In this document: positions 60,431 through 64,000 of the stretch, piece after piece | Numbering within the stretch: the stretch's first letter is position 1 | Layout: each line of letters begins with the position of its first letter | Origin: Sulfitobacter sp. D7 | GTDB lineage: Bacteria; Pseudomonadota; Alphaproteobacteria; Rhodobacterales; Rhodobacteraceae | Direction of reading: 5' to 3' | Length of the DNA stretch: 64,000 bases | Assembly: GCF_003611275.1 (NCBI RefSeq) | Contig: NZ_CP020694.1 | Span: 930,001-994,000 of the forward strand | Program-made: the position numbers and the translations under genes | Notes under the pieces: model-generated | Told to the model about the DNA's origin: nothing | Databases searched by the model: none | Seen by the model: only the letters and a program-made list of their open reading frames with translations

Positions 60431-61549
60431 TTAATCCTCGCGGATCGACGACCCCGCGGGCGGCTTGCGGCGCACGTTGCGGCGCAGGTCCATGACAAAG
60501 CCGATGATCTCGGCCACCGCCTGCCAATGCTCCATCGGGATACGGTCATCCACCTCTACCGCCGCGTGAAGCGCACGGGCCAGCGGGCGGTTTTCGATCA
60601 TCGGAATGTCGTGCTCTTTGGCCAGTTCGCGGATGCGGTGGGCCATCACATCGGCCCCCTTGGCCACGCAGACCGGCACATCATCGACGCCCTGTTTATA
60701 TTTCAGCGCCACGGCGTAATGGGTCGGGTTGGTCAGGATCACGCTGGCATTGGGGATGGCCTGCGCGATGCGCTGGCGGGCGCGGGCGCGGCGCAATTCG
60801 GCACGGCGGCCCTTGATCTGCGGATCGCCCTCGCTGTCTTTATGCTCGTCGCGGATTTCCTTGAGGCTCATCATCTGTTTCTTTTTCCACTGCGCACGCT
60901 TCCAGATGATGTCGGCAATGGCGATGGGCACCAGCAGCACGGTGGTGACCAGAAAGATCCAGCGCACCTTTTGCAAGGCCGCATCCAGCAATGTCTCGGG
61001 AATGAAGGCCTGTGTCTGACCCAGCGATTGCGCAATATCGCGCACGGCCCAGACGGTGATGAAGCCGATCACCAGCACCTTGGCGGTGTTCTTGGCAAAC
61101 TCGACAAAGGCCTCGGCCGAGAACAGCCGCTTAAAACCCGATAGCGGATTCAGTTTGGAAATTTTCGGCTTGATCCGTTCGGCGGAGACCACGGTCTCCC
61201 CTTGGATCAGCACCCCAAAGAGGGCCGCCAACACCATGATCCCCGCGACCGGCATCATCGCCAGCCCCAGCGTAAACCCCAGTGACTTTAACACATTCCC
61301 GGCCTCAACGACCCCGGTGCCGCCGGTGCCAATGGCGGTGACACCAGCGTCCAGCAGCGGGCCTTGCAGCGCTTCGACGATCCGGCCAATCGAACTTGGC
61401 AGCACGAAGATCAGGATCATCAGCAGGGCAAAGACCAGCATCGCCGTGCCGGTCTCACGCGATTGAGGCACGTCGCCCTTCTTGCGCGCGTCGCGGAGCT
61501 TTTTCTCCGTCGGCTCTTCGGTCTTACTGCTCTTGTCCTCGTCTGACAT
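60431..61549 (-). CDS. flhB: Flagellar export switch protein FlhB
   Basis: 372 residues. Four membrane helices (about 35-215) and the cytoplasmic domain with the autocleavage site Asn-Pro-Thr-His at about 274-277 intact. Cleavage there changes export specificity in response to FliK. Starts four bases after the fliR stop. Confidence 0.94.
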   Translation of the reverse strand: MSDEDKSSKTEEPTEKKLRDARKKGDVPQSRETGTAMLVFALLMILIFVLPSSIGRIVEALQGPLLDAGVTAIGTGGTGVVEAGNVLKSLGFTLGLAMMPVAGIMVLAALFGVLIQGETVVSAERIKPKISKLNPLSGFKRLFSAEAFVEFAKNTAKVLVIGFITVWAVRDIAQSLGQTQAFIPETLLDAALQKVRWIFLVTTVLLVPIAIADIIWKRAQWKKKQMMSLKEIRDEHKDSEGDPQIKGRRAELRRARARQRIAQAIPNASVILTNPTHYAVALKYKQGVDDVPVCVAKGADVMAHRIRELAKEHDIPMIENRPLARALHAAVEVDDRIPMEHWQAVAEIIGFVMDLRRNVRRKPPAGSSIRED

Positions 61550-61552
61550 GGC

Positions 61553-62308
61553 CTAGAATCCGTAGGTGGTGAGCCAATTCGCGAAAGGCTCAAGAAACCC
61601 GCGCATCATGGTCGGAACCGCCAGCACCATCAAGGCCAGCCCCGCGGCAATCAGCAAGGGCTGGGCAATAAAGAAGACCTGAAGGCTCGCCATCATGCGG
61701 TTGGCCAGACCCATCCCGACGTTCAGCACCAGACCCGCCACATAGAAAGGCGCGGCGATCGACAGCCCAAGATACAGGCTGACCTGCGTCGCGCGGGCAA
61801 ACTGATCGGTCAGATCGGCCAACATGAAGGTGCCGGGGATGAAAACCTGATAGGACATCAGCAAGGATTCAATAATCAGGTGGTGCAGGTCAGTGATGAA
61901 AATCAGCGCCGTGGCCCCGATCAGCAGCATCGCCGCCATGGAGGTCGCCCCCTCGAATGCGCCAATGTTTGGTGCCAAGGCATTGGCCAGCCCCGACATC
62001 AACGCCATCTGATAGCCCGCGAATTGCAGCGCCGAGAGCAGCGTGCGCGCCACCAGCCCGATCCACAGCCCCACGGTGATCTCGGACCCGAAGATCAACA
62101 GCAACGCGCCGGGGCGATCCTCGGCCACCGGGCCAAGGCCGGTGACCGGATAAAGCGCGGCACTCAGGATCAGACCAAAGAACAGCCGGTGCCGCGTGGG
62201 CACCGAGGTTTCAGCAAAGCCCGGCATGAACAAAAGCGCGCTGCCGATGCGGGCGAAGACGACGAAATATCCCATCAGCGCGTCGGTCAAAAGGGCGGAC
62301 AGGTCCAT
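61553..62308 (-). CDS. fliR: Flagellar export gate protein FliR
   Basis: 251 residues from ATG 62308; the frame goes on to 62644 but overlaps flhA. Six to eight membrane helices. Val-Phe-Ala-Arg-Ile-Gly-Ser-Ala-Leu-Leu-Phe-Met-Pro-Gly-Phe near the N-terminus is typical. Two bases downstream of the flhA stop. Confidence 0.92.
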   Translation of the reverse strand: MDLSALLTDALMGYFVVFARIGSALLFMPGFAETSVPTRHRLFFGLILSAALYPVTGLGPVAEDRPGALLLIFGSEITVGLWIGLVARTLLSALQFAGYQMALMSGLANALAPNIGAFEGATSMAAMLLIGATALIFITDLHHLIIESLLMSYQVFIPGTFMLADLTDQFARATQVSLYLGLSIAAPFYVAGLVLNVGMGLANRMMASLQVFFIAQPLLIAAGLALMVLAVPTMMRGFLEPFANWLTTYGF

Positions 62309-62310
62309 CC

Positions 62311-63321
62311 CTAGCCCCCGATGGTGGCGACGGTCCGCAGGGATACCTTGCGATGAATTTCGGCGTTGGAAATCACCGGCGTCATCGGGCTGACCCGCTC
62401 CAACATGGAGCGCACATAGGACCGCGCCTCGGGGTTGACCATCAGCGCGGGCCAGCTGTCCTCGGAGGCGAAGCGCTGGATCTGCTGGCGGGCTTGCAGC
62501 ACGAATTCCTGTACCCGTTTGGGGGACATGACGAATGTGCGATCCTCGCCGACGATCTTGACCGCCTCGATGAACTCGGCCTCCCACGAGGGCGACAGGG
62601 TGATGACAGGCACGAAGCCCTGACCATCGGACAGGCCTTGGCAAATCTGGCTCGACAGGCGGCGGCGCACGTTCTCAAGCACCAGCGCGGGTTTGGAGGT
62701 CTGGCGCGTGGCTTCGGCCATCGCCTCCACGATCAGCGGCAGGTTGCGGATCGAGACACGCTCGAGCAGCAGTTCCTGCAACACCTGCTGCACCAGAATG
62801 GCGGGGGAGGGGACGGGCAGGTCGTTGACCAGCTTTTGATAATTCCGGTCCAGCCCCTCAATCGCCTCTTTCGCCGAACCGTAGGTGAGCAGTTCAGACA
62901 TGTTTTCCTTGACCACTTCGGTCAGATGCGTGGTGATCACGCTTTCGGGGTCCACCACCGTATAGCCCTGCGCCTCGGCCTGATCGGCAACCTTGCTGTC
63001 GACCCAAAGCGCGTCCAGCCCAAAGGTGGGTTCGCGCGTGACCTCACCCGGCAGTTGCAGCGGCGCGCCCTCGGGGTTGATCACCATCATCTGATTGGCG
63101 CGAATGTCGCCCTTGGCCACATCAACGCCGTGGATTTGGATGGAATAGCTGTTGATCGGCAGGCTCACGTCATCCTTGATCCGGACCGAGGGCATGGGAA
63201 AGCCGAACTCTTCGGCGAAATGCTTGCGCAGGGATTTGATCTTGCTCGGCAGCACCGCGTCGGGGCGGTTGGCCAGCGCCACCAGCCCTTCGCCCAGAAC
63301 CAGCCGCAACTCGTCGAGGAG
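62311..63321 (-). pseudogene. flhA: flhA, 3' part only, interrupted by an insertion sequence
   Basis: About 336 codons remain of a gene that is normally near 690. The retained part is the cytoplasmic domain of FlhA, starting at Leu-Leu-Asp-Glu-Leu-Arg-Leu-Val-Leu-Gly-Glu-Gly-Leu and ending in Ile-Gly-Gly. The eight-helix membrane half, with the FHIPEP segment, is missing. In frame, a TAG stop occurs at 63322-63324, where the IS256-family element begins. A TTG at 63307-63309 could start a short product but could not form an export gate. The 5' half is presumably past the element to the right. FlhA is the major gate protein of flagellar export, so this is expected to abolish assembly. Confidence 0.88.
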
Positions 63322-64000
63322 CTATGCGGGAATTTGGGTGATGGCGTGATTTGAAGTGCGGCGTATCGTGGCGGGTGTCAAAGCCGGCCAGAACCTCACA
63401 AGGAGCGATACGCCATGAAGGAAGATACAACGATCCTGCCATTTCGCCAATCGGAAACGATCGTCGATCCGCTGACAGAGCTTGCTCGGCAAGGTGCTCG
63501 TCGGATGCTGGCGGAAGCGCTGAAGGCCGAGGCTGATGCCTTTGTCGCCAGTTTTGCCGATGAGCAGTTGGAAGACGGGCGTCAGCGGATTGTGCGGCAT
63601 GGATTTGGCCCTGAACGGAAGATTCAGACGGGGATCGGTGCTCTGGATGTCCAGCGGCCCAAGGTGCGCGACCGGATGGCGTCCTCTGATGGGGCAGAAA
63701 AGATCCGCTTTACCTCGAACATTCTGCCGAAATGGGCGCGCCGCTCGATCAGCTTGGACGCGCTGCTGCCTGTTCTTTATCTGAAGGGCATATCGACGGG
63801 CGATTTCCAGGACGCGCTGTCGGCCATCATGGGGCCGGATGCGCCCAACCTCTCGCCAAGCGTCATCTCGCGTCTGACTGCCGGATGGCAGGTTCAATAT
63901 GATGCCTGGGCACGGCGGGATCTGTCTGCCCGCCACTACGTCTACATTTGGGCGGACGGCGTTTATCTTCAGGCGCGGATGGAGGAAAATGCCGAATGCA
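63322..64000 (+). mobile_element. IS256-family insertion sequence (left part)
   Basis: The element begins at about 63313-63325, judged by the loss of FlhA similarity; the exact terminus cannot be fixed without the right end, which lies outside the window. It carries one transposase gene in the + direction, opposite to flhA. IS256 elements usually make 8-9 bp target duplications; the candidate left copy would be the bases just before the junction. Confidence 0.85.
63415..64000 (+). CDS. IS256-family transposase (3' partial)
   Basis: At least 195 codons, open to the right edge. ATG 63415 has AAGGAG upstream. Glu-Ala-Asp-Ala-Phe-Val and Arg-His-Gly... near residue 65, Val-Gln-Arg-Pro-Lys-Val-Arg-Asp and Leu-Tyr-Leu-Lys-Gly-Ile-Ser-Thr-Gly-Asp-Phe are conserved. 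Tyr-Ile-Trp-Ala-Asp-Gly-Val-Tyr near 180 contains the first catalytic Asp of the DDE triad. The other two acidic residues lie beyond the window. No stop or frameshift is seen, so the element looks recently active. Confidence 0.9.
   Translation, partial: MKEDTTILPFRQSETIVDPLTELARQGARRMLAEALKAEADAFVASFADEQLEDGRQRIVRHGFGPERKIQTGIGALDVQRPKVRDRMASSDGAEKIRFTSNILPKWARRSISLDALLPVLYLKGISTGDFQDALSAIMGPDAPNLSPSVISRLTAGWQVQYDAWARRDLSARHYVYIWADGVYLQARMEENAEC

Noticed and set aside
61553..62644. Longer fliR frame starting at 62644
   Set aside because: The extra 112 codons overlap flhA, have shadow composition, and ATG 62308 begins a canonical FliR.
63351..63784. Short plus-strand frames at the right edge (61 and 82 codons)
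   Set aside because: They are alternative frames inside the IS256 transposase gene, whose own frame is open from 63415 to the edge.

Overview
The window is high-GC DNA from an alphaproteobacterium. The gene content points to a marine Rhodobacteraceae (Roseobacter-group, Sulfitobacter-like) chromosome or large replicon: FlaF/FlbT flagellin control, DUF1217 and DUF6468 flagellar proteins, a MotE-like protein, a MucR/Ros regulator, a TAXI-type TRAP transporter, an OsmF-type osmoprotectant ABC transporter and a gamma-glutamylpolyamine-type operon. The family assignment is inferred from gene content, not from a marker gene. No stretch longer than about 300 bases lacks a gene, and no rRNA, tRNA or CRISPR array was seen.

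Layout. 1-8380: an exopolysaccharide module (BcsB-like protein cut by the left edge, a glycosyltransferase with an N-terminal MshEN-like domain, a polytopic membrane protein) followed without a gap by a receiver/degenerate-GGDEF protein, a hybrid-less sensor histidine kinase and a CheY-like receiver. 8428-11209: a putative outer-membrane protein, then a divergent LysR regulator/quinone oxidoreductase pair. 11497-15851: TRAP-TAXI uptake system and an AEC-family carrier. 15970-20697: TetR regulator with an RND efflux adaptor and pump. 20888-24649: a four-gene osmoprotectant importer (binding protein, permease, ATPase, permease). 24653-28915: type II haloacid dehalogenase, PuuB-like oxidase, PuuA-like glutamine synthetase and a divergent GntR regulator. 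29014-31476: lipoprotein hydrolase, MYG1 exonuclease and a small secreted protein.

31653-63321 is a nearly continuous flagellar locus of more than 30 genes: stator (motA, motB), hook and rod (flgD, E, F, G, H, I, J, K, L, A, fliK), flagellin with flaF/flbT, switch and MS ring (fliF, G, H, L, M, N), export gate (fliP, fliR, flhB) and several lineage-specific unknowns. flgB, flgC, fliE, fliQ and fliI are not here. The locus ends in an flhA gene of which only the last ~330 codons remain: an IS256-family insertion sequence begins at about 63322 and runs off the right edge. FlhA is essential to the flagellar export gate, so unless another flhA copy exists this cell should not build these flagella.

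The most interesting points are the IS-split flhA, the polysaccharide synthase coupled to a receiver-kinase-receiver trio with a catalytically dead GGDEF-like output domain, a MucR gene embedded in the flagellar locus together with recurrent A/T-rich ATTCTT elements in flagellar intergenic regions, and three uncharacterised proteins (33289, 36243, 42794) placed between core flagellar genes.
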